Under the pieces are notes generated by a model, which worked only from the letters and a program-made list of their open reading frames with translations, was not told the DNA's origin and did no database searches. This document shows, piece by piece, positions 50,624-59,467 of a stretch of DNA of 64,000 bases; position 1 is the stretch's first letter, and every line of letters begins with the position of its first letter. The position numbers and the translations under genes are program-made. Origin of the DNA: RAM1 sp050247515 (GTDB lineage Bacteria > Pseudomonadota > Gammaproteobacteria > Burkholderiales > Burkholderiaceae_C); assembly GCA_050247515.1 (NCBI GenBank), contig JBFWUB010000009.1, positions 62,001 to 126,000 of the forward strand, in the 5' to 3' direction.

Positions 50624-51940
50624 ATGACCGCACCCGACCCGATGCGCGCCCCGCGCGAATTCCTCGAACATCTGTACCAGGCGGCTGTGCGCCGTGCGCT
50701 GCCGCTGCACACGCTGGGCGCGCACCTGCCGCCGCCACCCAAAGGCCGCACCGTCGTGCTGGGCGCGGGCAAGGCCGGCGGATCGATGGTGCAGGCGGTG
50801 GAGGCGCTGTGGCCTGCCGACGCGCCGCTGTCGGGCCTGGTCGTCACGCGCTACCACCACATCCCGCCGCGCCCGCCCGGCGTGCCGCAGCGCATCGAGC
50901 TGGTGGAGGCATCGCATCCCGTGCCCGACGCCGCGGGCGAGCAGGCCGCGCAGCGCATCCTGGCATTGACCCAAGGGCTGACGGCTGATGACCTGGTGCT
51001 GTGCCTGATCTCGGGCGGCGGCTCGGCCCTGCTCACGCTGCCGGCTGACGGCCTGACGCTCGCGGACAAGCAACGCATCAACAAGGACCTGCTCCACAGC
51101 GGCGCCCACATCGGCGAGATGAACTGCGTGCGCAAGCATCTGTCGCGCATCAAGGGCGGTCGCCTGGCTGCCGCCTGCGCCCCCGCGCGCGTGATCACCC
51201 TGACCATCAGCGATGTGCCTGGCGACGACCCGTCGGTCATTGCCAGCGGGCCCACGGTGCCTGACGCCACCACCTGCGCCGACGCACTGGCCATCCTGCG
51301 CCGCTACGGCATTGCCGTGCCGCCTGCCGTGCAGCAGGCGCTGGAAGCTGGCGCGCTGGAGACGCCCAAGCCCGGCGACGCTGCCTTCAGCGGCCATGAG
51401 GTCCACATGATTGCCACGCCGCAGCAGTCGCTGGAGGCCGCAGCCGAGGTGGCGCGCGCGGCCGGGCTGGATGCGTACATCCTCAGCGACGAGATCGAAG
51501 GCGAGTCACGCGAGGTCGGTAAGGTGCACGCCGCCCTGGCGCGCGCGGTGGCGCGCGGCAACGGCGCGTGGAAGAAGCCCTGCGTGATCCTGAGCGGCGG
51601 CGAAACCACGGTGACCATACGCAAGCAGCCCGAAGGCACACCGCGTGGCCGCGGCGGGCGCGCCGGCGAGTTTTGCCTGGGCCTGGCGCAGGCACTGCAG
51701 GGCCAGCCGGGCGTGTGGGCCCTGGCGGCAGACACCGACGGCATTGACGGTGTGGAAGACAACGCCGGCGCGTATGTGGCGCCCGACACGCTGGCGCGTG
51801 CGCAGGCAGCCGGTATGAAGGTGGACGCCTACCTGGACCGCAATGATGCCTATGGCTATTTCGAGCCGCTGGGCGGCCTGGTGGTGACGGGGCCCACGCA
51901 CACCAACGTCAACGACTTCCGCGCGATTCTGGTGCTCTGA
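50624..51940 (+). CDS. ttuD: Glycerate kinase (MOFRL type) / TtuD
   Basis: 438 residues from the ATG at 50624. N-terminal DUF4147 domain (GRTVVLGAGKAGGSMVQAVE, LISGGGSALL, LTISDVPGDDPSVIASGP) and C-terminal MOFRL domain (CVILSGGETTVTI, GRGGRAGEFCLGLA, DTDGIDGVEDNAGAY). The family phosphorylates D-glycerate to 2-phosphoglycerate; older names are hydroxypyruvate reductase or TtuD. It can take glycerate both from tartrate (TtuC) and from glyoxylate (Gcl-GlxR), and so links two modules of this window to glycolysis. Adjacent stops with the next gene (51938-51943). Confidence 0.93.
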   Translation: MTAPDPMRAPREFLEHLYQAAVRRALPLHTLGAHLPPPPKGRTVVLGAGKAGGSMVQAVEALWPADAPLSGLVVTRYHHIPPRPPGVPQRIELVEASHPVPDAAGEQAAQRILALTQGLTADDLVLCLISGGGSALLTLPADGLTLADKQRINKDLLHSGAHIGEMNCVRKHLSRIKGGRLAAACAPARVITLTISDVPGDDPSVIASGPTVPDATTCADALAILRRYGIAVPPAVQQALEAGALETPKPGDAAFSGHEVHMIATPQQSLEAAAEVARAAGLDAYILSDEIEGESREVGKVHAALARAVARGNGAWKKPCVILSGGETTVTIRKQPEGTPRGRGGRAGEFCLGLAQALQGQPGVWALAADTDGIDGVEDNAGAYVAPDTLARAQAAGMKVDAYLDRNDAYGYFEPLGGLVVTGPTHTNVNDFRAILVL

Positions 51941-52381
51941 TCAGCTGCAGGTTTCGCGGATGTCATCCGGCACCGCCAGTGCCCGGATGCTTCCGTCCTC
52001 GCGCCGCGCCGCGAAGATACGCACCTCGTCGCATTCCATGATCACGTCGTCGCCGCGCGTGATGCGGTAGCGCTGCACAAAGCTCTTGGTGCGCCATTCG
52101 GCCACATGCACATGGATCTGCAGCGTGTCGCCGTAGCTGGCGGTCTTGATGAACTTCGCATGCGTGTCCACCAGCGGGGTGCCGATGATGCCGCGCTGCG
52201 CTTCGGTCTCGTGCCATGAGGGCACGCCGCATTCCACGAAGAAATGGCGCGACGCGGCGTCGATCCAGCGGAAGAAATTGGGGAACCACACAATGCGTGC
52301 CGGGTCGCAGTCGCCGAACTCCACGCGCTGGGTGTACACCACGGTGCGGGCGTTGCCGGAAGAGGGGTTTGCTTCAGTCAT
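51941..52381 (-). CDS. 4-Hydroxybenzoyl-CoA thioesterase-type hotdog protein
   Basis: 146 residues from the ATG at 52381. Hotdog fold with the catalytic aspartate in VEFGDCDPARIVWFPNFFRW; the CDPAxIV(F/W)(Y/F) block defines the 4HBT thioesterase group. It probably hydrolyses an aromatic or short acyl-CoA. Alone on its strand: divergent from the alpha/beta hydrolase gene with a 34-base gap, and back to back with ttuD, whose stop codon it touches. Confidence 0.85.
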   Translation of the reverse strand: MTEANPSSGNARTVVYTQRVEFGDCDPARIVWFPNFFRWIDAASRHFFVECGVPSWHETEAQRGIIGTPLVDTHAKFIKTASYGDTLQIHVHVAEWRTKSFVQRYRITRGDDVIMECDEVRIFAARREDGSIRALAVPDDIRETCS

Positions 52382-52415
52382 GCCCCCGATAATCGCATCA
52401 AACCAACCGCACCCC

Positions 52416-53552
52416 ATGCCAGAACTCCAACTCGCCGTCATCGACGTGAAACCCGGCGCCGCCATGGAAAGCCAGTCGGGCCTGCAGCTGCTGCGCCCGC
52501 GCATCTATGGCGCCTGGATGCAGCCCCCGGGGCCGAAGAAGGTGGCCGCCATCGTCATGCACCCCACCAGCAACTTCATGGGGCACTACCTGATCGCGCC
52601 GCTGGCCGTGCGCGGCATCGCCTGCATGGGGCTGAATTCGCGCTACGCGGGCAACGACACGCTGCTGCTGATGGAGCGGGTGATCCAGGACCTGGGCGCG
52701 GGCGTGCAGTACCTGCGGGCGCAGGGCTATGACAAGGTGGTGCTGATCGGCAATTCGGGCGGGGCTTCGCTGTCGGCGTTCTACCAGGCGCAGGCGGAGC
52801 ACCTGACCATCACCCACCTGCTGGACGGCGACCCGGCCGGCCTGTCGGGCGCCGACCTGCCTCCCGTGGACGGCCTGGCCCTGTGCGCCGCGCACGAGGG
52901 CCGCAGCACGCTGATGCGCAACTGGATCGACCCGTCGGTGATTGACGAGCACGACCCGCTGTCGGTGGACCCGGCGCTGGACATGTATGACCCGCGCAAC
53001 CAGCCGTTTACCGCGGAGTTCCTGGCGCGCTTCAAGACCGCGCAGCGCGAACGGCTGCAGCGTATTGAGGATTGGGTGGCACGACGCCTGGCCCTGCTGC
53101 GCAGTCAGACGGCGCCGGGCAGTCCGCGCGACCAGGTGTTTGTGATCCACCGCACCCACGCCGATCCGCGCTGCGTGGACCGGACGATCGACGCCAACGA
53201 CCGCCAGTTGGGCAGCGTGTGGGGCAACGGGGTGGAGGGCGCGCGCGCCGTGAACTATGCGGCCAGCCAGATGGGGCGCATCACCTCACTGACGGCGTTT
53301 TTGTCGCAATGGTCATCGCAAAGCCGCGCCGACGGCCCGGCCAACCTGGCGCAAACCAGCGTGCCGGTGTTGCTGTGTACCTACACGGGGGATCAAAGCA
53401 CCTTTCCCAGCACGCGCAGCGCGTGGCTGGCTGCGGGCGGGGAACGCATCCGCAATGTGGACATCGCGGGGGGTAACCATTACCTGGCGGGCCAGCCTGC
53501 GCTGGTGGAGCAGGTGGCCGACGAGATGAGCGCGTGGATGCACGCGCTCTGA
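52416..53552 (+). CDS. Alpha/beta hydrolase family protein
   Basis: 378 residues from the ATG at 52416. Alpha/beta hydrolase fold with the nucleophile elbow GNSGGA (near residues 112-117) and a late histidine in GGNHYLAGQPALVEQVADEM. It is longer than simple esterases. The region AAIVMHPTSNFMGHYLIAPLA resembles DUF-type hydrolases found with CoA-thioesterase and acyl-CoA genes in Burkholderiales. Substrate unknown. Divergent from the thioesterase gene, so the two may share a promoter region. Confidence 0.75.
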   Translation: MPELQLAVIDVKPGAAMESQSGLQLLRPRIYGAWMQPPGPKKVAAIVMHPTSNFMGHYLIAPLAVRGIACMGLNSRYAGNDTLLLMERVIQDLGAGVQYLRAQGYDKVVLIGNSGGASLSAFYQAQAEHLTITHLLDGDPAGLSGADLPPVDGLALCAAHEGRSTLMRNWIDPSVIDEHDPLSVDPALDMYDPRNQPFTAEFLARFKTAQRERLQRIEDWVARRLALLRSQTAPGSPRDQVFVIHRTHADPRCVDRTIDANDRQLGSVWGNGVEGARAVNYAASQMGRITSLTAFLSQWSSQSRADGPANLAQTSVPVLLCTYTGDQSTFPSTRSAWLAAGGERIRNVDIAGGNHYLAGQPALVEQVADEMSAWMHAL

Positions 53553-53556
53553 AGGC

Positions 53557-53868
53557 TTACTCGCTCCAGTTGGAGTACTTTTCGCAGATCTTGTTGATGC
53601 GCTTGCCCTTGGCCGTTTCGGCAAAGGTGGCCAGGTTGCCGGTGAAGTCTTCGGCGGTCTCGTTCCACATGCAGGTGCACCAGGCTTGCGCCTTGGTCTG
53701 ACCCTTGATGGGGCTGGCGTCGTTGCCGCCTTCATAGGTCTTGTTGGCGTAGGTGATGCACTGGCGGTACTGCGCCTGGTCGCTGGCGGGTACGCGGTTG
53801 TATTCCTGCGCAAGCGCAGCGCTGCTGCCCAGCAGCATGATCAGGGCGATGGAGAGATAGCGTTTCAT
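53557..53868 (-). CDS. Small exported cysteine-containing protein
   Basis: 103 residues from the ATG at 53868. Signal peptide MKRYLSIALIMLLGSSAALAQ. The mature ~80 residues contain four cysteines (RQCITYAN, WCTCMWNE, KICEKYS), likely two disulfides. I know of no family name. Four bases separate it from the convergent hydrolase gene. Probably periplasmic. Confidence 0.65.
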   Translation of the reverse strand: MKRYLSIALIMLLGSSAALAQEYNRVPASDQAQYRQCITYANKTYEGGNDASPIKGQTKAQAWCTCMWNETAEDFTGNLATFAETAKGKRINKICEKYSNWSE

Positions 53869-53954
53869 GGAACAGCCTTTATGGATTGATGTGTTTGGCG
53901 CCCGACGAGGCGGGGCCAAAGCAGTGTAAGAGGCCGTAACGCGAGTGCTGTGTC

Positions 53955-54947
53955 TCAAAGCCTGAATATTTTTTGCACGTTGCGTCCGCGCACCTTTTGC
54001 CTTGCGGAGTCAGCCAAACTGTTTACACGCGCCAGGCAGCCCGTCATGTCGCCGATGTGGTGCGGGTAGTCGCTGCCGTACATCACGTTGTCTTCGCCAA
54101 ACACACCCACGGCCAGGTCCAGCGCGTCCTGGCGGAACAGCACCGAGTCGCAGTACATCTGGCGCAAATACTCAGACGGTTTGCGCTGGATTTTTTCGCG
54201 GGCGGCGGGCAGTTGCTCCCAGCACCAGTCCATGCGGCCGATCAGGTAGGGGATGGTGCCCGCGCCATGGCCGGCGATGACTTTCAGGTTGGGGTGACGG
54301 TCGATGAATCCGTCCAGGATCAGCCGTGCCACGCACAGCGATGTGTCAAAGGTAAAGCCCAGCGGCGGCGTGAGTGCAAATTCATTCATGCCCATCTCGC
54401 CAATGCCGGGCGGTGTGGTGGGGTGGATGAAGACGGGCAGCGCCTTGTCGTCAATGGCCTTCCACACCGGCGCAAACAGCGGGTCGGTCAATGGCTTGCC
54501 GCCGATGTTGCCCAGCACCACCACGCCCACGGCGCCCCTGGCCAGGGCGCGGTGCAGCTCCTGCACGGCCAGGTCGGGGTACTGCCAGGGCAGCGACGCA
54601 AACCAGCGGATGCGGTCCGGGTACTGCGTCTGGGCGCCGGCCATGTCGTCGTTCACGTCCTGCGCGGCGGCCAGGCTCACCTGCGCGCCGCCGAAGTACG
54701 CGTTGGGGCAGGTCAGTGACACCACGGCCATGTCCACACCCGCCTCGTTCATGCGCTGCACGCGCAGGTCGTAGTCGGACATGGCGGGGTTGATGGTCAT
54801 GAACGGCGCGCCGTCCTTGTACACACAGGGCTTGCCGTTGGCCGGGTTGGGCTTGACCTGCAGGTAGTCGCCGCCGTGTTCGCGCAGCATGTCCAGCCAG
54901 CGCGTGGTGAGCATGTGGGTGTGGATGTCGATCACGGGGCTGTTCAT
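53955..54947 (-). CDS. Amidohydrolase 2 (ACMSD-like) family protein
   Basis: 330 residues. Metal-dependent TIM-barrel hydrolase or decarboxylase of the ACMSD/gamma-resorcylate decarboxylase superfamily: DIHTHM near the start (H-x-H), FIHPTTPPG, KVIAGHGAGTIPYLIGRMD and YGSDYPHHIGD with the metal-binding aspartate. Substrates in the family are carboxylated aromatics or dihydro-lactones. The start overlaps the CoA-transferase stop (ATGA), so it is translated with the two upstream genes, and a carboxylate or ring-opening step in an acyl-CoA pathway is probable. Confidence 0.85.
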   Translation of the reverse strand: MNSPVIDIHTHMLTTRWLDMLREHGGDYLQVKPNPANGKPCVYKDGAPFMTINPAMSDYDLRVQRMNEAGVDMAVVSLTCPNAYFGGAQVSLAAAQDVNDDMAGAQTQYPDRIRWFASLPWQYPDLAVQELHRALARGAVGVVVLGNIGGKPLTDPLFAPVWKAIDDKALPVFIHPTTPPGIGEMGMNEFALTPPLGFTFDTSLCVARLILDGFIDRHPNLKVIAGHGAGTIPYLIGRMDWCWEQLPAAREKIQRKPSEYLRQMYCDSVLFRQDALDLAVGVFGEDNVMYGSDYPHHIGDMTGCLARVNSLADSARQKVRGRNVQKIFRL

Positions 54948-56104
54948 GCTTTGGCAGTCAGAAGGTTGAGGATTTCGTCAGTATGTTCACCCACCCGCGG
55001 CAGCGCGGTGCGCACGGGCGGGCGGCGCCCGCCCAGGGTCAGCGGCAGCAGCACCACGTCGGTGGTGGTGCCGTCGCCGGTGTCCATGGGCACCAGGCCG
55101 CCGCTGGCTTTGAGGTGCGGGTCGTTCACCAGCTGGTCGGGCCGCATGATGGGTGCGTAGGGCAGGCCTGCGGCTTCCAGCCGGGCCGACAGTTCGTCAA
55201 TGCGGTGGTGCTGCAGCACCTCGCCCAGCCGCGCCAAAAGCGCTGGGCGCACGGCCACGCGCTGGGCATTGGTCTGCAGGGCAGGGTCAGTGGCCAGCTC
55301 CGGGCAATCGAGCACGCGGCACAGCACCTGGTAATGCTTGTCGTTCACCGCGCCAATAAAAAGCTGCTCGCCATCGGCCAGCGTGAACACGTCGTACACG
55401 CTCCAGGCCGACACACGCGAGGGCATGGGCGGCGGGGCCTCGCCCGTCATCAAATACTGCTGCATGTGCTGCGCGCTCAGGAACACGCAGTTTTCAAACA
55501 GCGCGCTTTGCACCTCCTGGCCCAGGCCGGTGCGTTCACGCTCGCGCAGCGCGGCCAGCACGCCGATGGCGCCAAACATGCCGCCCATGATGTCGTTGAC
55601 CGAGGTGCCCGCGCGCAGCGGCCGGCCCTGCGGCCCCGTCATGTACGACAGGCCGCCCATCATCTGCACCACTTCGTCCAGCGCCAGCCGGTTCTCGTAC
55701 GGGCCGGGCAAAAAGCCCTTGTGCGACACATAGATCAGGCCGGGGTACAGCGCGCGCAGGCTTTCATGGTCCAGGCCGAAGGACGCCATCAGGCCGGGGC
55801 GGAAGTTCTCCAGCACCACGTCGCATTCGCCGATCAGCGCGCGGGCGGTGTCCTGGCCCGCTTCGGTAGAGATGTCGAGCACGATGCTCTTCTTGTTGCG
55901 GTTGAAGCTGCGGAAAAAGCCGATACCCAGGCCCGGCAGGTTGCGCGTCTTGTCGCCGCCGGGCGGTTCGACCTTGATGACCTCGGCCCCCAGGTCGGCC
56001 AGGATCATGCCGCAGGTGGGGCCCATGACCATGTGGGTGAATTCGATCACGCGCAGGCCGTCCAGGGGCAGGCCTGTGGGAGGGGTTGGGCTGGTGGCGT
56101 TCAT
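54944..56104 (-). CDS. CaiB/BaiF-type CoA transferase (family III)
   Basis: 386 residues. Typical family III features: GLRVIEFTHMVMGPTCGMILADLGAEVIKVE (abridged), the catalytic aspartate region ENFRPGLMASFGLD, and the GYxxxTG-like SYMTGPQGRPLRAG. It transfers CoA between organic acids. Overlaps the genes on both sides by four bases, as the central gene of a coupled three-gene operon. Substrate not determinable; the adjacent lyase suggests a 3-hydroxy dicarboxylate. Confidence 0.9.
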   Translation of the reverse strand: MNATSPTPPTGLPLDGLRVIEFTHMVMGPTCGMILADLGAEVIKVEPPGGDKTRNLPGLGIGFFRSFNRNKKSIVLDISTEAGQDTARALIGECDVVLENFRPGLMASFGLDHESLRALYPGLIYVSHKGFLPGPYENRLALDEVVQMMGGLSYMTGPQGRPLRAGTSVNDIMGGMFGAIGVLAALRERERTGLGQEVQSALFENCVFLSAQHMQQYLMTGEAPPPMPSRVSAWSVYDVFTLADGEQLFIGAVNDKHYQVLCRVLDCPELATDPALQTNAQRVAVRPALLARLGEVLQHHRIDELSARLEAAGLPYAPIMRPDQLVNDPHLKASGGLVPMDTGDGTTTDVVLLPLTLGGRRPPVRTALPRVGEHTDEILNLLTAKA

Positions 56105-57042
56105 GCGGTGGCTTCCGTGGCGGGTTCAAGATGTCTGGGCAGGCCGGCGCGCCACAGCGTGCCGTGCAGTGTTTCGCCCTGCAGCCAGCCGGCCACGCGC
56201 TCGCGCAGCGCCAGCAGGCGCGGGATGTGAATGCCGGTGGGGCAACCCATGCGTTCCAGCATGAAGGCCAGGTCTTCAGTCGTGACGTTGCCGCTGGCAC
56301 CCGGCGCATGCGGGCAGCCGCCTATGCCGGCCAGCGACGCGTCGAAACGCGTCACTCCGGTCTGCATCGCGGCGTACACATTGGCCAGGCCCAGGCCGCG
56401 CGTGTCATGGAAATGCCCGCTCCACAGCCGGTCGCCGGCAATGCGCCGCGCCTGCTCGAACAGCCGGTGTACACCGGCTGGGTCGGCATAGCCCACGGTG
56501 TCGGCCAGGCTCACGCGGTCTGCGCCTGCGTCCAGCAGGGCCTGCATCAGGCGCAGCACTTCGGCCACGGGCACTTCGCCCTGCAGCGTGCAGCCAAAGG
56601 CCGTGCCCACGCCGCCTTCCAGCAGCGTCTGCGCGCCGCTGGCATCGCGCGCCGCGCGGATGCGGGCAAGTTCGGCCACCACCTCGTCGGGCGTCTTGCG
56701 CAGGTTGGCCAGGCTGTGCGCATGGCTGGCCGACAGCGGCACGACCATCAGGTCAGCGCCTGTTTCCAGCGCGCGTTCAGCGCCGCGCAGGTTGGGCACC
56801 AGCACCGACACCTGCAGGCCGGGGAGCTTTTTTGCTTCGGCCACCAGCTCGGCGGTATCGGCCAGTTGGGGCAGCAGCCGCGCGGGCACATAGGAGCCGA
56901 CTTCGATCTCGCGCTGGCCCGCTTCGCAGGCTTCGCGAATCCATTGCAGTTTGAGCGCAGTGGGCAAGACGGTGGCAATGCTCTGCAGGCCGTCGCGAAG
57001 GCCTACCTCGCGGATGGTGATGTGCGTATTGGGTGATGTCAT
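56101..57042 (-). CDS. Hydroxymethylglutaryl-CoA lyase-like aldolase
   Basis: 313 residues. HMGL family: EVGLRDGLQS at the start with the metal and catalytic residues (R-D-x-Q), LVPNLRGAERALETGAD, SLADTVGYADP and the C-terminal cysteine region GGCPHAPGASGNVTTEDL. Acts on 3-hydroxy-3-methylglutaryl-CoA or a relative such as citramalyl-like CoA esters, giving acetyl-CoA plus a keto acid. First gene of the operon with the CoA transferase and amidohydrolase, divergent from a LysR regulator. Confidence 0.88.
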   Translation of the reverse strand: MTSPNTHITIREVGLRDGLQSIATVLPTALKLQWIREACEAGQREIEVGSYVPARLLPQLADTAELVAEAKKLPGLQVSVLVPNLRGAERALETGADLMVVPLSASHAHSLANLRKTPDEVVAELARIRAARDASGAQTLLEGGVGTAFGCTLQGEVPVAEVLRLMQALLDAGADRVSLADTVGYADPAGVHRLFEQARRIAGDRLWSGHFHDTRGLGLANVYAAMQTGVTRFDASLAGIGGCPHAPGASGNVTTEDLAFMLERMGCPTGIHIPRLLALRERVAGWLQGETLHGTLWRAGLPRHLEPATEATA

Positions 57043-57057
57043 GACTTAGACTTTAGG

Positions 57058-57078
57058 TTTTCCCAATCAATGGGAAAA
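57058..57078. promoter_or_regulatory. 21-bp palindromic LysR-type operator
   Basis: TTTTCCCA-ATCAA-TGGGAAAA is a perfect dyad with 8-bp arms. A related half-symmetric site, ATTCCCGATTGGAAA, lies downstream at about 57101-57115, just before the LysR start at 57121. Two sites of this kind (recognition plus activation site) in a divergent gap are typical of LysR-controlled operons, here the HMGL-like operon. Confidence 0.65.
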
Positions 57079-57120
57079 GCGGTATTTCAGAATGCATGTG
57101 ATTCCCGATTGGAAAGCCTC

Positions 57121-58023
57121 ATGAAAGACCTGGATCTGACCAGCCTGCGTTACTTTGTGGCCGTGTGCGAAACCTCCAACATCACCCGTGCCGCCGAGCA
57201 GGAGCACATCGTGGCGTCGGCCATCAGCAAGCGGCTGGCCCAGCTGGAGGGCGACCTGGGCGTGCCGCTGCTGGAGCGCCGCCGCCACGGCGTGGTGCCC
57301 ACGCCGGCGGGCGAAACACTGCTGGAGCATTCGCGCCAGATCCTGGGCAGCGCGCGGCGCATTGCGCAGGACATGGCCAGCTACGGCGCGGGCGTGCGCG
57401 GCCAGGTTCACCTGCTGGCCACCGTGTCGTCCATTGCCGGGCAACTGCCCGACGACGTGGCGCAGTTCATGCGCAAGCCCGAGCACCGCGAGATCCAGGT
57501 CGATATGGAAGAGGCGCTGAGCCGCGACATCGCACGCCGCGTGCGCGAGGGCAGCGCGGCCGTGGGCATCCTGTGGGACGCCGCCGACCTGGACGGCCTG
57601 CAGTCGTGCCGCTGGCGCGCCGACCACCTGGCCGTGGTGATGCATGCATCGCACCCGCTGGCTGCCCGGCGACGCTGCGGTTTTGAGGCCACGCTGGAAT
57701 ACGAGCATGTGGGTTTGCAGTCGGCCAGCGCGGTGAATGTGATGCTGGCGCGCGCCGCGGCGCTGGCGGGCAAGCGCATGGTGTACCGCGCGCTGGTGTC
57801 CAACTTCGAGGCGTCGCTGCGCGTGGTGCGTGCCAACCTGGGCCTGTCCATCATCCCGCGCGAGATCGCCGAGCCCTACGCGGCCACCTTCGGGCTCAAG
57901 GTGGTGCCGCTGACCGATGCCTGGGCCGCGCGCCGCTTTGCCATCTGCTTTCGCGACCGGCAGACCCTGCCGCGCGCGGCCGCGCTGCTGGTGGATTACC
58001 TGCATGGGGTGGCAGGCAAATAA
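57121..58023 (+). CDS. LysR-type regulator of the acyl-CoA operon
   Basis: 300 residues from the ATG at 57121; an upstream ATG at 57070 falls within the operator and is rejected. Helix-turn-helix: residues 5-65 (LTSLRYFVAVCETSNITRAA, VASAISKRLAQLEGDLGVPL). The effector domain is of the common LysR substrate type. Divergent from the HMGL-CoA transferase-amidohydrolase operon with two dyads in the gap, so it probably controls that operon and maybe the following Bug gene. Confidence 0.87.
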   Translation: MKDLDLTSLRYFVAVCETSNITRAAEQEHIVASAISKRLAQLEGDLGVPLLERRRHGVVPTPAGETLLEHSRQILGSARRIAQDMASYGAGVRGQVHLLATVSSIAGQLPDDVAQFMRKPEHREIQVDMEEALSRDIARRVREGSAAVGILWDAADLDGLQSCRWRADHLAVVMHASHPLAARRRCGFEATLEYEHVGLQSASAVNVMLARAAALAGKRMVYRALVSNFEASLRVVRANLGLSIIPREIAEPYAATFGLKVVPLTDAWAARRFAICFRDRQTLPRAAALLVDYLHGVAGK

Positions 58024-58041
58024 GACTGTGAGGCGTCGGCG

Positions 58042-59019
58042 TCAGTCGATCCTGACGCCCGCCGCCTGCACCAGGCGCGCCATGCGAACGACCTCGGAGC
58101 GGAAGTAGGCCTGCGCCTCTTCAGGTGTGGAGCCCCACAGGGTGTAGCCCTGCGCCAGCAGCGCGTCGCGCACCTCGGGCGTGGCCAGGGCGTCCTTGAA
58201 TCCCTTGTGGATGCGCGCGACCTCGGCCTTGGGCATGCCGGCCGGGCCGATGGGGCCAAACCAGCCGTCCAGGGCGTAATTGGGGTAGCCCTGCTCTGCA
58301 ATCGTGGGTACATCGGGCAGCACCGGCGTGCGCTTGGGCGTGGTGACGCCAAACGCACGCAGCGTGCCCGCCTTCACATGCGTGGCGGCCACGCTGGCTG
58401 AGATGAACGCCATCTGGATCTGCCCGCCCAGCACGTCGTTGGTCAGCTGGCCCATGCCGCGGTATGGGATGTGGCGGATGTCGGCCTGGGTCTCGTTGAC
58501 CAGCATGGCGCCGGCCAGGTGCAGGATGGTGCCGTTGCCCGACGAGCCGTAGTTCAACGTGCCCGGCTTTGCCTTGGCCAGCGCCACCAGCTCGGTCAGG
58601 TTTTTGGCGGGGACGCTGGGGTGCACCACCAGCACGAACGGGATAGCGCCCACCACCATGATGGGCGTCACATCGTCCACCGCGTGAAAGGGCACGTTCT
58701 TGTACACGCTGGGGTTGACCACGTGGTTGTTGGACACCACGCCGATGGCGCTGCCGTCTTTCGGTGCCTTGACGATCTGCGTGGTGCCGGTGATGCCACC
58801 CGCGCCCGGCAGGTTTTCAATCACCAGCGACTGGCCCAAGGCCTTGCCCACGCCGTTGCTCATGGCGCGGATGGCTGCATCCACGCCGCTGCCAGCGGCG
58901 ACGGGCAAGATGACGCGCAGGGGCTTGGTGGGGGCCTGCGAAAAAGCGGCGGGCGCCAGCAGGGCGGTGGATGCGGCGGCCAGGGTGGCCAGGCTCGCGC
59001 GGCGGGTCATCGGGTGCAT
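58042..59019 (-). CDS. Bug/TctC-type binding protein
   Basis: 325 residues with a twin-arginine-like signal (MHPMTRRASLATLAAASTALLAPAAFSQA). Mature motifs LRVILPVAAGSGVDAAIRAMS, IENLPGAGGITGTTQIVKAP, YGSSGNGTILHLAGAML and PYRGMGQLTNDVLGGQIQMAF identify the Bug family. Probably binds the acid metabolised by the adjacent operon. Upstream, arms GTTCCAAA (59054-59061) and TTTGGAAC (59091-59098) form an inverted repeat that could be an operator. Confidence 0.88.
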   Translation of the reverse strand: MHPMTRRASLATLAAASTALLAPAAFSQAPTKPLRVILPVAAGSGVDAAIRAMSNGVGKALGQSLVIENLPGAGGITGTTQIVKAPKDGSAIGVVSNNHVVNPSVYKNVPFHAVDDVTPIMVVGAIPFVLVVHPSVPAKNLTELVALAKAKPGTLNYGSSGNGTILHLAGAMLVNETQADIRHIPYRGMGQLTNDVLGGQIQMAFISASVAATHVKAGTLRAFGVTTPKRTPVLPDVPTIAEQGYPNYALDGWFGPIGPAGMPKAEVARIHKGFKDALATPEVRDALLAQGYTLWGSTPEEAQAYFRSEVVRMARLVQAAGVRID

Positions 59020-59117
59020 GGGTTTGTCTCCTTCAATCCGCCGCAGTCTAGAAGTTCCAAACCGGCTTGGCTAACGATGTTTTGGAACGTCTGGATTTCC
59101 GGAAAAGAAAATCTGGT

Positions 59118-59345
59118 TCAACCCTGCCCGCCGGGGGTGCCCAGCGCCTGCAAGGCGTCCTCGCGCCAGTAATCCACAGCGGCGTACCAGCCCTCCCACA
59201 CGCAGCCATTGCAGCCGCGCCCGCAGCAGGTGGTGGGCTCGGGTGGTGGCGGGCGCAGCGTGACGCCCTGCGCGCGGGCCTGGGCTTGCAGGCGCGCGAA
59301 CAGGGCGCGGGCGTCGGCGGCGGAGCAGGGCAGTGGTGGCGTCAT
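59118..59345 (-). CDS. Oxidoreductase-like (Oxidored-like) cysteine motif protein
   Basis: 75 residues from the ATG at 59345; in-frame alternative starts lie four codons upstream. The cysteine motif CCGRGCNGCVWEGWYAAVDYWREDA is that of the oxidoreductase-like domain family, in which a CCG-x(2)-C-x(2)-C cluster is followed by W-x(4)-Y. Bacterial members are short and of unknown function. The remainder is proline- and alanine-rich. Likely a small iron-sulfur or zinc-binding protein. Confidence 0.75.
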   Translation of the reverse strand: MTPPLPCSAADARALFARLQAQARAQGVTLRPPPPEPTTCCGRGCNGCVWEGWYAAVDYWREDALQALGTPGGQG

Positions 59346-59467
59346 GGAAAGCCCCAATGCTAAATTGCCCAGGCATGCACGGCGGCCTGTCGATTTGCCG
59401 CCGCCCCGTTCGTCGTACCAGCACAGGGCATCCTCTGTTGCACAACCTTCTTCAGGAGAACATCACC

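Noticed and set aside
57070..57120. ATG at 57070 as start of the LysR gene
   Set aside because: It falls inside the 21-bp palindromic operator and adds 17 residues that do not belong to the helix-turn-helix domain; the ATG at 57121 gives the standard N-terminus.
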